Positions 51,972 to 61,668 of a DNA stretch of 64,000 bases are shown here, one piece after another. Location of the stretch: assembly GCA_963724065.1 (NCBI GenBank), contig CAVRTB010000001.1:372001-436000 (forward strand), given 5' to 3'. Origin of the DNA: DASRIA01 sp963724065 (GTDB lineage Bacteria; Actinomycetota; Thermoleophilia; Solirubrobacterales; JBBDJG01). The first letter of the stretch is position 1. The number at the start of each line of letters is the position of its first letter. Made by a program: the position numbers and the translations under genes. The notes beneath the pieces are model-generated. The model worked only from the letters and a program-made list of their open reading frames with translations. It was not told where the DNA came from and made no database searches.

Positions 51972-53481
51972 GTGTCCCCCGACGAACAGCCGCACGGCGA
52001 GCCTCAGGAAGCCGGCGGCGAGGAGCGCTTGATCGAGGAACGCCGGCGCAAGCTCGAGGAGCTGCGCGCCGCCGGCATCGATCCCTTTCCCGTACGACTT
52101 CCCCGATCGGACGCCCGTCGCGGCGGTGCTCGAGCGCCATGGAGGTCTTGCGGATGGCGAGGAGACGGCGGACACGGTCAGGCTCGCCGGGCGGCTGACG
52201 GCCCGCCGCGGGCACGGAAAGGCCGCGTTCCTCGACCTCACGGACCTCACCGGGCGCATGCAGCTCCACGCCCGCAAGGACGTGCTGGGCGACTCCTTCG
52301 AGCAGCTGGTGGGCCTCGACCTGGGCGATCTGGTGGGCGTCGCGGGCGCGCCTTTCCGGACGCGCCGCGGTGAGCTGTCGGTGCGCGTGGACTCCTGGAC
52401 GATGCTCGCCAAGTCACTTCGCCCGCCGCCCGACAAGTACCACGGCATCGCGGACGTCGAGCAGCGCTACCGGCACCGCGAGCTCGACCTGATCGCCAAC
52501 GAGGAGGCGCGCGCGCTCTTCATCCTGCGCAGCCGCGTGGTCACCGCGGTCCGGCGGTTCCTCGACGAGCGCGGCTTCATCGAGGTCGAGACGCCGGTGC
52601 TCCAGCCCCTCTACGGCGGCGCGCTCGCACGGCCGTTCACCACCCACCACAACGCGCTCGACCGCACGCTCTTCCTGCGGATCGCGACCGAGCTGTACCT
52701 GAAGCGGCTGATCGTCGGTGGCCTCGAGAAGGTCTACGAGCTCGGCAAGGACTTTCGCAACGAGGGGATCTCCCACAAGCACAACCCCGAGTTCACGATG
52801 CTCGAGACGTACGAGGCGTATTCGGACTACACGGCCGTGGCCGCGATGACCGAGGAGCTTGTCGCGCAAGTCGCGCAAGAGACCGTGGGAGCGCTGATCG
52901 TCGAGCGCGACGGCGAGGCGATCGACCTCACGCCTCCGTGGCGCCGCGTGACGCTCCGCGACGCGATCGTCGAGGAGACCGGCATCGACATCGCCGAGCA
53001 CCACGAGCGCGACTTGCTCGCAGCGCAGATGAGGGAGCGCGGCCTCGACGTCCACGCCAAGACTGGATGGGGCAAGCTGGTCGACGAGTTGCTGTCGAAG
53101 CACGTCGAGCCAAAGCTGATCCAGCCGACCTTCGTCCTCGACTACCCGGTCGAGCTCTCGCCGTTCGCGAAGCCGCACCGGTCGCAGGCCGGCGTGGTCG
53201 AGCGCTTCGAAGGATTCATCGGCGGCGTCGAGGTCGCGAATGCCTTCAGCGAGCTGAACGACCCGGACGAGCAGCGCGCGCGCTTCGAGCAGCAGCAGCG
53301 CCTCGAGGCGGCGGGCGACGACGAGGCGCAGCCCTTCGACGAGGACTTCCTGTTCGCGCTCGAGCAGGGCATGCCCCCGACCGGAGGACTCGGCCTGGGC
53401 ATCGACCGGTTGCTGATGATGCTCGCCGGCCGGCACTCGATCCGGGAGGTCGTGCTCTTCCCCGCGTTACGAGATCGATGA
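51972..53481 (+). CDS. lysS: Lysyl-tRNA synthetase, class II, with an apparent +1 frameshift
   Basis: The N-terminal segment from GTG 51972 reads EERLIEERRRKLEELRAAGIDPFP, the usual LysRS opening. The reading then continues one base later at 52093 as YDFPDRTPVAAVLERHGG and runs to 53481 as a normal class II LysRS (about 502 residues combined). The anticodon-binding OB fold is near VRLAGRLTARRGHGKAAFLDL, motif 2 is FRNEGISHKHNPEFTMLE, and motif 3 is GLGLGIDRLLMML. The shift is at TTT CCC G TAC (52086-52095), a single extra base. If real, the gene would need frameshifting; a sequencing or assembly error is the simpler explanation. Confidence 0.87.
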
Positions 53482-53736
53482 AAGCCGCTGGTTGCATGGC
53501 TTTTGCCTTTCGCGGCATGAACTGTCCGGGAAGCTGCTAGAACCGCACTACGTCGCTCGGAGAGACCCGAAAAGGGGGGTCCGACCCGTTGTTACAATTT
53601 GGCACCGGCGAACGAAATCTGCCGGGGGGCTGATCTACCGGGGTACATCTGCCGAAAAGGAAGCAAGGAAGGCCTCCATCCGCCGCGACCTCCCACCCAT
53701 CGAACCGACGAAAGGCTTTACGACCAGGTAACCGAC

Positions 53737-56334
53737 GTGTTCGAACGATTTACAGAAAGAGCCCGCCAGGTCGTCGTCCTCGCGCAAGAGGAGGCCCGGC
53801 AGCTGAAGCACAACTACATCGGGACGGAGCACATCCTGCTCGGTCTGCTGCGCGAGGAGGAGGGGCTTGCAGCCCGCGTCCTCGAGTCGCTCGACATCAC
53901 GGTCGAGCGCGTCCGCGCGCAGGTGGTCCGCATCGTCGGCTCCGGCGAAGAGGTCACCTCCGGTCAGATCCCCTTCACGCCGCGCGCCAAGAAGGTTCTC
54001 GAGCTCGCGCTGCGCGAGGCGCTCAGCCTCGGGCACAACTACATCGGCACGGAGCACATCCTGCTGGGGTTGGTGCGCGAGAACGAGGGCGTCGCCGCAC
54101 GCATCCTGCTCGACTTCGACGCCGACTCGGAGAAGATCCGCAACGAAGTGATCCGCATGTTGTCGGGGCCTGGGAGCCGCCGCCAGCAGGGTGCGGCCGG
54201 TGGACCCGAGGGCAAGAAGTCCTCGAAGCTGCTCGACCAGTTCGGTCGCAACCTCACGAAGCTCGCTGCCGAGTCCAAGCTCGACCCCGTGGTCGGTCGC
54301 CAGACCGAGATCGAGCGCGTGATGCAGATCCTTTCGCGCCGCACGAAGAACAACCCCGTGCTGGTGGGCGAGCCCGGCGTCGGCAAGACGGCGGTCGTCG
54401 AGGGCCTCGCGCAGCGGATCTCCAACGGTGAGGTCCCCGAGCTCCTCAAGAACAAGCAGATCTACACGCTCGACCTCGCGGCGCTGGTCGCGGGCTCGAA
54501 GTACCGCGGCGAGTTCGAGGAGCGCCTCAAGAAGGTGATGAAGGAGATCACCCAGCGCGGCGACATCATCCTTTTCATCGACGAGCTGCACAACCTCGTG
54601 GGCGCGGGCGCCGCCGAGGGCGCGATCGACGCGGCCTCGATCCTGAAGCCGGCGCTGGCGCGCGGCGAGCTTCAGACGATCGGCGCGACGACGCTCGACG
54701 AGTACCGCAAGTACCTGGAGCGCGACTCCGCGCTCGAGCGCCGCTTCCAGCAGATCAAGGTCGACCAGCCCTCCACCGAGGAGACCGAGCAGATCCTGAA
54801 GGGATTGCGCGAGCGCTACGAGCAGCACCACCGCGTGAAGATCACCGACGAGGCGCTGCACGCCTCCGCGGAGCTCGCCGACCGCTACATCTCCGACCGC
54901 TTCCTGCCGGACAAGGCGATCGACCTGATCGACGAGGCCGCTTCACGCGCCCGCATCAAGGCGATGACCGCGCCGCCCGTGTACCGCGATCTCGAGGATG
55001 AGATCGAGCAGACGCGGCGCGACAAGGAGGGCTCGATCGAGGCGCAGGAGTTCGAGAAGGCCGCCGGCCTCCGCGACAAGGAGCGGCGCCTGACGAACAA
55101 GAAGCGCGAGCTCGAGGACCAGTGGCAGTCGGGCGAGGGCGGCGAGCGCCCGGAGATCGGCGAGGACGAGATCGCCGACATCGTCTCGATGTGGACGGGC
55201 ATCCCGGTGTTCAAGCTGACCGAGGCCGAGTCCAAGAAGCTGATGCGCATGGAGGACGAGCTGCACAAGCGCGTGATCGGCCAGCAGATGGCGATCGAGG
55301 CGGTCTCGAAGGCGATCAGGCGCTCGCGCGCCGGCCTCAAGGACCCGAAGCGCCCGACCGGCTCCTTCATCTTCCTCGGCCCGTCCGGCGTCGGCAAGAC
55401 GGAGCTGGCGCGGACGCTGGCGGAGTTCCTGTTCGGCGACGAGGACGCGATGGTGCGGATCGACATGTCGGAGTACATGGAGAAGCACTCCGTGTCACGA
55501 CTGGTCGGGTCCCCGCCCGGCTACATCGGTTACGACGAGGGCGGCCAGCTCACCGAGTCGGTGCGGCGCAAGCCCTACTGCGTGCTCTTGCTCGACGAGA
55601 TCGAGAAGGCCCACCCGGACGTGTTCAACATCCTGCTCCAGATCCTGGAGGACGGCCGGCTGACCGACGCCCAGGGCCGCACCGTGGACTTCCGCAACGC
55701 GATCGTGATCATGACCTCGAACATCGGCGCGGCCGACATCGCCCGCAACACGCCGCTCGGCTTCTCCGTCTCCGACGAGACCGGGATGACCTACGACGAC
55801 ATGAAGAACCGGATCACCGGCGAGCTGAAGAAGGTCTTCCGGCCCGAGTTCCTCAACCGCCTCGACGAGGTGATCGTCTTCCACAAGCTCTCGAAGGAAG
55901 AGATCAAGCTCATCGTCGAGCTGCTCATGCGCCACCTGCGCCAGTCGATGGCCGAGCGCGAGCTTCAGATCGAGATGTCGGAGGGCACCAAGGACTTCCT
56001 CGTTGAGAAGGGCTGGGACCCGGCGATGGGAGCACGGCCGCTGCGCCGCGCGATCCAGCGCTACATCGAGGACCCGCTGGCCGACGAGGTGTTGAAGGCC
56101 CCGCTGACGCCCGGGTCGACGGTGCTGGTGGAGCGCGATGAGGAGGCGAAGCAGAAGGCCGCCGACAGCGGCACCCAGGAGGATCTCAAGATCACGATCC
56201 TCGCGCCGGTCGAAAAGCCGCCGGAGGAGCAGCCCGTGCCAGTCGGCGGGTCGGACGAGGGCGACCAGCCCGAGGGCGACGTGGGCGACCAGGGCGACGT
56301 GGGCGACCAGCCCGACCAGCCCTCAGACGGCTAG
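53737..56334 (+). CDS. clpC: ATP-dependent Clp protease ATPase subunit ClpC
   Basis: An 865-residue AAA+ unfoldase that feeds ClpP. Two N-terminal Clp repeats (about 2-145; duplicated HNYIGTEHILLGL), Walker A1 GEPGVGKT (about 211-218), UVR coiled coil (IEAQEFEKAAGLRDKERRL), Walker A2 GPSGVGKT (about 548-555), and Clp C-terminal domain. An acidic Gly/Asp/Gln tail with GDV.GDQ repeats ends the protein. GTG 53737 gives the canonical MFERFTERARQVVVLAQEEAR start. The 255-bp upstream region has a TACAAT hexamer near 53594 and no clear HspR/CtsR box. No clpP in view. Confidence 0.93.
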   Translation: MFERFTERARQVVVLAQEEARQLKHNYIGTEHILLGLLREEEGLAARVLESLDITVERVRAQVVRIVGSGEEVTSGQIPFTPRAKKVLELALREALSLGHNYIGTEHILLGLVRENEGVAARILLDFDADSEKIRNEVIRMLSGPGSRRQQGAAGGPEGKKSSKLLDQFGRNLTKLAAESKLDPVVGRQTEIERVMQILSRRTKNNPVLVGEPGVGKTAVVEGLAQRISNGEVPELLKNKQIYTLDLAALVAGSKYRGEFEERLKKVMKEITQRGDIILFIDELHNLVGAGAAEGAIDAASILKPALARGELQTIGATTLDEYRKYLERDSALERRFQQIKVDQPSTEETEQILKGLRERYEQHHRVKITDEALHASAELADRYISDRFLPDKAIDLIDEAASRARIKAMTAPPVYRDLEDEIEQTRRDKEGSIEAQEFEKAAGLRDKERRLTNKKRELEDQWQSGEGGERPEIGEDEIADIVSMWTGIPVFKLTEAESKKLMRMEDELHKRVIGQQMAIEAVSKAIRRSRAGLKDPKRPTGSFIFLGPSGVGKTELARTLAEFLFGDEDAMVRIDMSEYMEKHSVSRLVGSPPGYIGYDEGGQLTESVRRKPYCVLLLDEIEKAHPDVFNILLQILEDGRLTDAQGRTVDFRNAIVIMTSNIGAADIARNTPLGFSVSDETGMTYDDMKNRITGELKKVFRPEFLNRLDEVIVFHKLSKEEIKLIVELLMRHLRQSMAERELQIEMSEGTKDFLVEKGWDPAMGARPLRRAIQRYIEDPLADEVLKAPLTPGSTVLVERDEEAKQKAADSGTQEDLKITILAPVEKPPEEQPVPVGGSDEGDQPEGDVGDQGDVGDQPDQPSDG

Positions 56335-56373
56335 CTCGCTGCGCGCACAGGTCGGCAGTTGGTCGCCGGCGAC

Positions 56374-57003
56374 ATGACTCCGTTCGCGCATGCGCACGTC
56401 GATCGGTTCACGATCCGCCAGCGGGTGCGCATGGTCGGCAACCGCTACGAGGTGCGCGTCGCCGGGCCTGATGACGAGGAGGGGGAGCTGGCCGCGTTCG
56501 TGCAGCAGAAGACGTTCGCGCTGAAGGAGGACCTGCGCTTCTTCGGCGATCAGGAGAAGGCGACGGAGCTTTTCCGCGTGAAGGCAAGGCGGCGCTTCGA
56601 TCCGGCCGCCCGGTATTTCGTGACCGATGCGCAGGGGAGCCCGATCGGCGAGCTGGCGAAGGCGTTCAAGCGTTCACTGGCTCGCTCGACCTGGCGCGTG
56701 TACGGGCCCGATGACGAGCAGGAGGTCATGTGGGCGACGGAGCGGAGCCTGATCCGCTCGGTCCTGCGCCGCTTGTTGAGTCTCGGCGGACTGATCCCGA
56801 TCGTCGGCGAGATCATCGGCCTGATCCCGATCCGCTACCACTTCGACTTCTTCGCCGGCGATCGCAACGTCGGCAGCTTCGAGCGCCGCTTCGGGCTGCG
56901 CGATCGGTACATCCTGGACCTCTCCGCGGACCCCGAGCGCCGCATCGACCGCCGCGTGGCGATCGCGCTCGCGGTCGCGATGGACGCACTCCAGGCGCGC
57001 TAG
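56374..57003 (+). CDS. LURP-one-related family protein
   Basis: A 209-residue protein of the LURP-one-related (Tubby-like beta-barrel) family: FTIRQRVRMVGNRYEVRVAG, then ARRRFDPAARYFVTDAQGSPIGELAK and a central hydrophobic helix region (LLSLGGLIPIVGEIIGLIPI). The YHFDFFAGDRNVGSFERRFGLRDRYILDLS block is the typical closing barrel. The function of bacterial members is poorly known; some interact with membrane lipids. ATG 56374 is preferred over TTG 56359 because the family's FTIRQ segment follows closely. Confidence 0.72.
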   Translation: MTPFAHAHVDRFTIRQRVRMVGNRYEVRVAGPDDEEGELAAFVQQKTFALKEDLRFFGDQEKATELFRVKARRRFDPAARYFVTDAQGSPIGELAKAFKRSLARSTWRVYGPDDEQEVMWATERSLIRSVLRRLLSLGGLIPIVGEIIGLIPIRYHFDFFAGDRNVGSFERRFGLRDRYILDLSADPERRIDRRVAIALAVAMDALQAR

Positions 57004-57154
57004 TACCAGATACCGCGGCCGGTGATCAAGCCGGTCAGCCCGGCATCGCTGGCCAGCGTCGTCCAGATCACCGCTGCTCCTCCCCCCAGTTGAAGCGCCC
57101 AAGAACACCGTAGCCGTGATGTCGGCAGGGCGCCAGCGAACCGGCGTCGTGGAG

Positions 57155-57949
57155 TTAGTCCTCGGTTTCGCCCGCGAACAGCGCGAAGACCACGCCCTGA
57201 GGGTCGCGCGCAACCAGGATCGTGGCGCCCTGAGGGATCTGGATCGGCCCTGCGATCAGCTGTCCCCCGAGCTCACCGACCCGGGCGGCGTCCCGGTCGA
57301 TGTCGGCTGACGTGAAGTAGGGCATCCAGTTCGGGGGGATGCCGCCCCGCATCTCGGGCTCGCCGAGCGGTCGGATGCCGCCGTTCATGCGGTCGCCGTT
57401 GCGGATCGTCGCGTAGGGCATCTCGTCGGTGCCGACGTCCTCGTAACGCCACCCGAGCAGATCGCTGTAGAACGCCTCGGCTCGGTCGACGTCGGGTGTC
57501 GAGAGCTCGTTCCAGCAGAGCGCGCCGGTGTCGTTGACAATCCGTGCGCCGATGTTCTCTCGGGGCTCCCACAGGGAGAGCATCGCCCCCGTCGGGTCGC
57601 TCAGCACCGTCATGCGGCCCGAGTCGAACACGTCGAACGGGTCCACGATCAGGTTGCCGCCGAGCTCGTTCACGCGCGCGGCGGTGTCGTCCACGGCCGC
57701 CACCGTGACGTAGCTGTTCCAGTGCGGCGGAATGCCGTGAGAGCGCTCTTCGCTGCGCAGCTGGGACGCGGCGCCCACCGGCTTGCCGCGCAACTGGAAC
57801 ATCCGGTAGACGGCCCCGTCGCCGATCGGGCTGTCAGCGTGGTCCCATCCGAGCAGGCCCTCATAGAAGGCGGTCGCTCCCTCCAGGTCGGCGGTCGCGA
57901 GGTCGACCCAGCTGAAGGTGCCCGGAGAGTGGCTGGTCCGCTCGCCCAT
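57155..57949 (-). CDS. Two-domain glyoxalase/VOC-fold protein
   Basis: A 264-residue protein with two VOC modules: SHSPGTFSWVDLATADLEGATAFYEGLLGW and TGALCWNELSTPDVDRAEAFYSDLLGW. Each ends with a DPTGAMLSLWEP- or DPQGVVFALFAG-type strand. The family covers glyoxalases, ring-cleaving dioxygenases and resistance proteins; both Glu/His metal sites are partial, so the reaction is unknown. ATG 57949 is used because GATAAT lies seven bases upstream. Confidence 0.78.
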   Translation of the reverse strand: MGERTSHSPGTFSWVDLATADLEGATAFYEGLLGWDHADSPIGDGAVYRMFQLRGKPVGAASQLRSEERSHGIPPHWNSYVTVAAVDDTAARVNELGGNLIVDPFDVFDSGRMTVLSDPTGAMLSLWEPRENIGARIVNDTGALCWNELSTPDVDRAEAFYSDLLGWRYEDVGTDEMPYATIRNGDRMNGGIRPLGEPEMRGGIPPNWMPYFTSADIDRDAARVGELGGQLIAGPIQIPQGATILVARDPQGVVFALFAGETED

Positions 57950-57956
57950 CGAATGC

Positions 57957-57962
57957 ATTATC
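57957..57962 (-). promoter_or_regulatory. -10 box for VOC protein gene
   Basis: GATAAT on the minus strand, seven bases before ATG 57949; leaderless spacing. This favours 57949 over ATG 57958, which would overlap the hexamer. Confidence 0.55.
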
Positions 57963-58016
57963 CCCGTGGACGGATGTCGTAGGCGAAGGTAAGCCGGTCG
58001 GGGGTACAAGCCCTGT

Positions 58017-59258
58017 GTGCGCGTGATCGTCCTCGTCTGCCCGCTGCTGCTCGCGATGGTGCTGGTGCAGTCATGGTCGGCCGAGGCGCTTGCTGCGCTC
58101 GCGGCGGTGGGGCTGGTGGTATGGCGGGGAAAGCGCGAGCATCGGGCCCGCCCGGTGCCCGAGGGCGGAGCGGGGGCGATCCATGAGGTCGTGCTCGCGG
58201 TCAACCGCGGCGGCCATGTCGAGGAGGTGCTGTCGAGCCTCGTGCGCCAGGCGTGCAGCATCATGCGGGTCGAGCGCGCGATGGTTCTGCTGCGCGACGA
58301 GTCGGATCCGCGTACGTCGATCGCCGTCGCGGCGTTCGGGGTCCCGGGCGACGTGATCGGGCGGCGTTTCGGCGTGGACGAGGGGATGGCGGGCCACGTG
58401 ATGCGGACCGGCGAGCCGTTCCTCGTCGCCGACCATGCGCACCTACAGGAGCCGATCATGCATCCGGCCGCCCACGGCCGGCATTCCGGCGGTGCGGTCC
58501 CGATCCGGCGCGGCAATCTCGTGCAGGGTGCGCTGGCGGCGGCCACCACCGACCCCCGGAGGGTGTTTGCCGAGACCGAGCTCGAGACGCTCGGGCGCCT
58601 CGCGGAGCTGGGTGGCGTGGCGCTCGAGCAGGGGCGCATGCGCGAGCAGCTCGAGCACGCCGTCGAGAGCGGCGTCGAGGCGATCGCCGCGGCAGTCGAC
58701 ATGCGCGACGACTACACCGGTGCGCATTCAGAGGAGGTCGTGCGGCTCGCACGCCGCGTCGGCAAGCGCATGGGAATCCGCGGCAGGCCGCTGTCCGAGC
58801 TGGAGTTCGCCGCACGCCTGCACGACGTCGGGAAGATCGGGGTCCCGGACGCGGTGCTGCGCAAGGACGGGCCGCTCGACGCCGCGGAGTGGAACATCAT
58901 GCGCCGGCACCCGGAGTGGGGAGCACAGATGCTCTGCCGCGTACCCGGTCTCAATGGAGTCTCGCGGATCGTGCGACACGCGCACGAGCGCTGGGACGGC
59001 GACGGTTATCCCGACCGCCTGCGGACGGCCGACATCCCGCTCGAGAGCCGCATCATCTTCGCGTGCGACGCGTATCAGGCGATGACCTCCGACCGTCCGT
59101 ACCGGGATGCCCTGCGGCCATGGGTCGCCGTCAGCGAGCTGCGTGAGGGGGCGGGCGGCCAGTTCGACCCCGATGTCGTCGACGTGCTCGTGAGCGAGCT
59201 GCGCGAGGGCCGCGGGGCCCCGGTCGGTCTGTTCGCCGAGCCCTTGCCGGCGCACTGA
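58017..59258 (+). CDS. GAF and HD-GYP domain protein
   Basis: A 413-residue signalling protein: an N-terminal transmembrane helix (about 3-36), a GAF domain (about 55-205; RRFGVDEGMAGHVMRTGEPFLVADH) and an HD-GYP phosphodiesterase domain (about 220-395). Active-site motifs are RLHDVGKIGVPD (HD) and HAHERWDGDGYPDRL, with the GYP residues complete, then IIFACDAYQAMTSDRPY. It probably hydrolyses cyclic di-GMP or a related dinucleotide in response to a small molecule. GTG 58017 lies six bases after TACAAG, which could serve as its -10. Confidence 0.82.
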   Translation: MRVIVLVCPLLLAMVLVQSWSAEALAALAAVGLVVWRGKREHRARPVPEGGAGAIHEVVLAVNRGGHVEEVLSSLVRQACSIMRVERAMVLLRDESDPRTSIAVAAFGVPGDVIGRRFGVDEGMAGHVMRTGEPFLVADHAHLQEPIMHPAAHGRHSGGAVPIRRGNLVQGALAAATTDPRRVFAETELETLGRLAELGGVALEQGRMREQLEHAVESGVEAIAAAVDMRDDYTGAHSEEVVRLARRVGKRMGIRGRPLSELEFAARLHDVGKIGVPDAVLRKDGPLDAAEWNIMRRHPEWGAQMLCRVPGLNGVSRIVRHAHERWDGDGYPDRLRTADIPLESRIIFACDAYQAMTSDRPYRDALRPWVAVSELREGAGGQFDPDVVDVLVSELREGRGAPVGLFAEPLPAH

Positions 59259-59292
59259 AGCGGCCCCTGGGTGGGCTTGGCGCGCGGGGGGC

Positions 59293-61479
59293 CTATCGCT
59301 TCTTGGCGCCGGGGCGTCGCAGGCGCTTCGCGATCCGCGCGGCCTGCCGCCGGTTGGCTGCCGGGGCGATCTTCGCCGCGAAGCCCAGTCGCCGGAACCG
59401 TGCGGCGTGCGCGAGCTGGATCGCGAGCGTCGGCCCCGGCCGGGGCGCTGAGGACTGCGCGCGCGGCCTCAGGATGTGGGCCTTGGCACGCGGGCGCCGG
59501 CCCGTGGGAACGACCACATATCCCGTGTCCTCGCCCGCGACGTAGAAGTAGACGACGTTCTTCAGCGCGACCTTCCGCCGGGGCGCCTTGGGCGCGGCAA
59601 GCGTCACGCGCTTGCCGCCGCGTAGCACGGCTTCGACTCGGGCGCCTTGCCCCCAGGACGGGAACAGCACGTCGACCGTATAGCGGCCGCGCACGCGCCG
59701 GGCGACGGCCCAGTGTGTCTCGACGTGGCCTGGCGTGAAGGCATGCGTCGTGTCCACGAACACCTCGCGTGTCTCGGTGCGCCCCCGTGCCACGAGGTTG
59801 TCGAACGCTCCCGCGTAGGGCCGCGTCGGATAGGGCTCAGCCGCGGACACCTTGCCGCGCGGCGAGGTGAGCAGCGTGATCGGCTGCCGCAGCGGGGCCA
59901 GCGAGCGCGGGCGCTGCGACGTCGCGATCTCCTTCGCGGCGCGGTCGCGCACGAGCACGCCAAAGCTGGCCCATGGGCGCCCGCCGACGTTCGACACGAC
60001 GCGCTGGTTCCCGTCGTACAGGCGGCACAGCTCCATGCCTCCGTACGGGAAGGCGTGCTGGTTCACGGGCACCACGGCGGTCGAGTACTTCGGCGTCGTG
60101 ATCGTGAGCCTGCCGATGTCCGCGTCGAAGGAATAGAGGGCCGGCGGCTCGGCCGACCCCATCGCGCCCAGTCCCAGCGCGACCGCCCTTGCGGCGTTGG
60201 CCTGCATCCGGGCCGCGAACATCTCCCGGATGCTCGGGCCGAGCGGCGCTACGTTGACGTCGTAGAGGTTGGACGGTGCGATGCCTTTTCCGTCGACGGC
60301 CTCCCGGGCGAGTCGCTCGTACAGGCCGAGCCCCCGGTCGAACATGTGCTTCGCCCAGCCGGCCAGCTCGGGCGTGTTGTGGAACCGCGGGGCCACCGCG
60401 ATCGCGAGTAGTCCCTGCTGCGCGAGCGCCCAAGTGCGTCCTGCGTGCCAGCGCTTGAACCCGTAGCCGGTGTCCCAGTTCAGATATCCGCCGTGGGTCC
60501 AGTACCCGCAGACGATGTGCTCGGTCCATGCGCGCAGAAGGCGGTAGTGCTCCGGGGGAAGGAGCGGCATCCCGGCGCGCACGGCCTGCTCGTGATGGAG
60601 GATGAAGTGGATCGTCTCGCTCGCGTACTCCGCGCTGTCGAGGTTGAACGGGTGTGTCGGGGGCCGGTGCGGGAGGTAGTGGAAGCGGTATCCGGGGCCG
60701 AGGTTCGGGGATCCGCCCGGCGTGACCGCGTGCGTGATGCCGTCGCAAAAGCGCGCGACCTGGGCGCGATAGTCGTTGACGAGCAACTCCGTGTCCCCGG
60801 TGACCGTCGCGAGGTGTGCGTACAGCTCGCAGTTCCAGTTGAGCTGGTTGAGCCGCACGTTCGGATAGCGGAAGAACGCTCCTCGCGCGCAACGGCTGAT
60901 CCTGTCCGCGATCAGGTCCACCGTCTCCTGGGGCAGGCGCAGGGCGCCGCGCGCCCGCCATGCGTACATCAGCGCTTCGGCGACCTTCGGGTCGATCGAC
61001 TTGTCCATCGCGGAGTCGCGGGTCCCGAGGCTCTCGACCCAGCCAGGGTTGTGGAACTGGGGGTCGCCCTCGGGTGAGGCGTCGCGCTCGCTCCACGGCG
61101 GCGACTTGCACAGGCGCAGCGCCAGCGCGCGCGCGCGCTCGTCGTTGCGGCACGGCCCCTGGTGGCCCGCGAGCGCGGCCACCGCGTGCGTGGTGAGCAG
61201 TAGGGAGTTGTGGTAGATCCGCCCGACGGTGCTGTTGCCCGACCCGTAGTGCTGGCGATCCTCCAGCCAGAGGCTGTCGAAGTAGGGGGCGAGCCAATCC
61301 GCGAAGCGCCAGTAGTCCGCGTCCCTGAGCGGCGGCCGCGGCAGCCCGGGGGGCGCGAGCGCGCGATGCTCGGCACCGTGGAAGCCGACGGCCGCCTCGG
61401 GGCCAGATGCAATGCCGGTCGCGAGCACGCCCGCGCCGACCTGCGCGGAGCGCACCACGAACTTCCGGCGTGTCAGCAT
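59293..61479 (-). CDS. Tat-exported large protein with toroid-like domain, unknown
   Basis: A 728-residue exported protein with a twin-arginine signal peptide (MLTRRKFVVRSAQVGAGVLATG). The main region (about 50-410) is rich in conserved aromatic and acidic motifs (NPGWVESLGTRDSAMDKSIDPK, NQLNWNCELYAHLATVTG, WTHGGYLNWDTGYGFKRWHAGR). These look like an alpha/alpha-toroid of a polysaccharide lyase or glycosidase. A beta-rich part (about 480-650) and an arginine-rich tail (about 690-728) follow. I do not recognise the family. ATG 61479 lies in an 11-bp tandem repeat. Confidence 0.7.
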   Translation of the reverse strand: MLTRRKFVVRSAQVGAGVLATGIASGPEAAVGFHGAEHRALAPPGLPRPPLRDADYWRFADWLAPYFDSLWLEDRQHYGSGNSTVGRIYHNSLLLTTHAVAALAGHQGPCRNDERARALALRLCKSPPWSERDASPEGDPQFHNPGWVESLGTRDSAMDKSIDPKVAEALMYAWRARGALRLPQETVDLIADRISRCARGAFFRYPNVRLNQLNWNCELYAHLATVTGDTELLVNDYRAQVARFCDGITHAVTPGGSPNLGPGYRFHYLPHRPPTHPFNLDSAEYASETIHFILHHEQAVRAGMPLLPPEHYRLLRAWTEHIVCGYWTHGGYLNWDTGYGFKRWHAGRTWALAQQGLLAIAVAPRFHNTPELAGWAKHMFDRGLGLYERLAREAVDGKGIAPSNLYDVNVAPLGPSIREMFAARMQANAARAVALGLGAMGSAEPPALYSFDADIGRLTITTPKYSTAVVPVNQHAFPYGGMELCRLYDGNQRVVSNVGGRPWASFGVLVRDRAAKEIATSQRPRSLAPLRQPITLLTSPRGKVSAAEPYPTRPYAGAFDNLVARGRTETREVFVDTTHAFTPGHVETHWAVARRVRGRYTVDVLFPSWGQGARVEAVLRGGKRVTLAAPKAPRRKVALKNVVYFYVAGEDTGYVVVPTGRRPRAKAHILRPRAQSSAPRPGPTLAIQLAHAARFRRLGFAAKIAPAANRRQAARIAKRLRRPGAKKR

Positions 61480-61490
61480 CGTGTCAGCAT
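61469..61490. repeat. Tandem 11-bp repeat at a start codon
   Basis: CGTGTCAGCAT occurs twice in tandem (61469-61479 and 61480-61490) and covers the ATG of the Tat-exported protein. On the minus strand the upstream copy adds a five-codon frame (ATG CTG ACA CGA TGC TGA) that overlaps the real start. Confidence 0.7.
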
Positions 61491-61668
61491 CCAATCTGCC
61501 ATCGAAGGCGGGGCGGTCGCGTGTACGGCGGCTTGAAACACGCGTCCGCCGGCAACGGAGCGCCGGCGGCCGGCGATCCACCGGGCGGGGACCATAGGTT
61601 GGCAGGCTTCCCGGCCGCGCGCGCTGCCGCGTAATCCCGTCTTGCCAGGCCCTTATCTTGGCGAGGTC

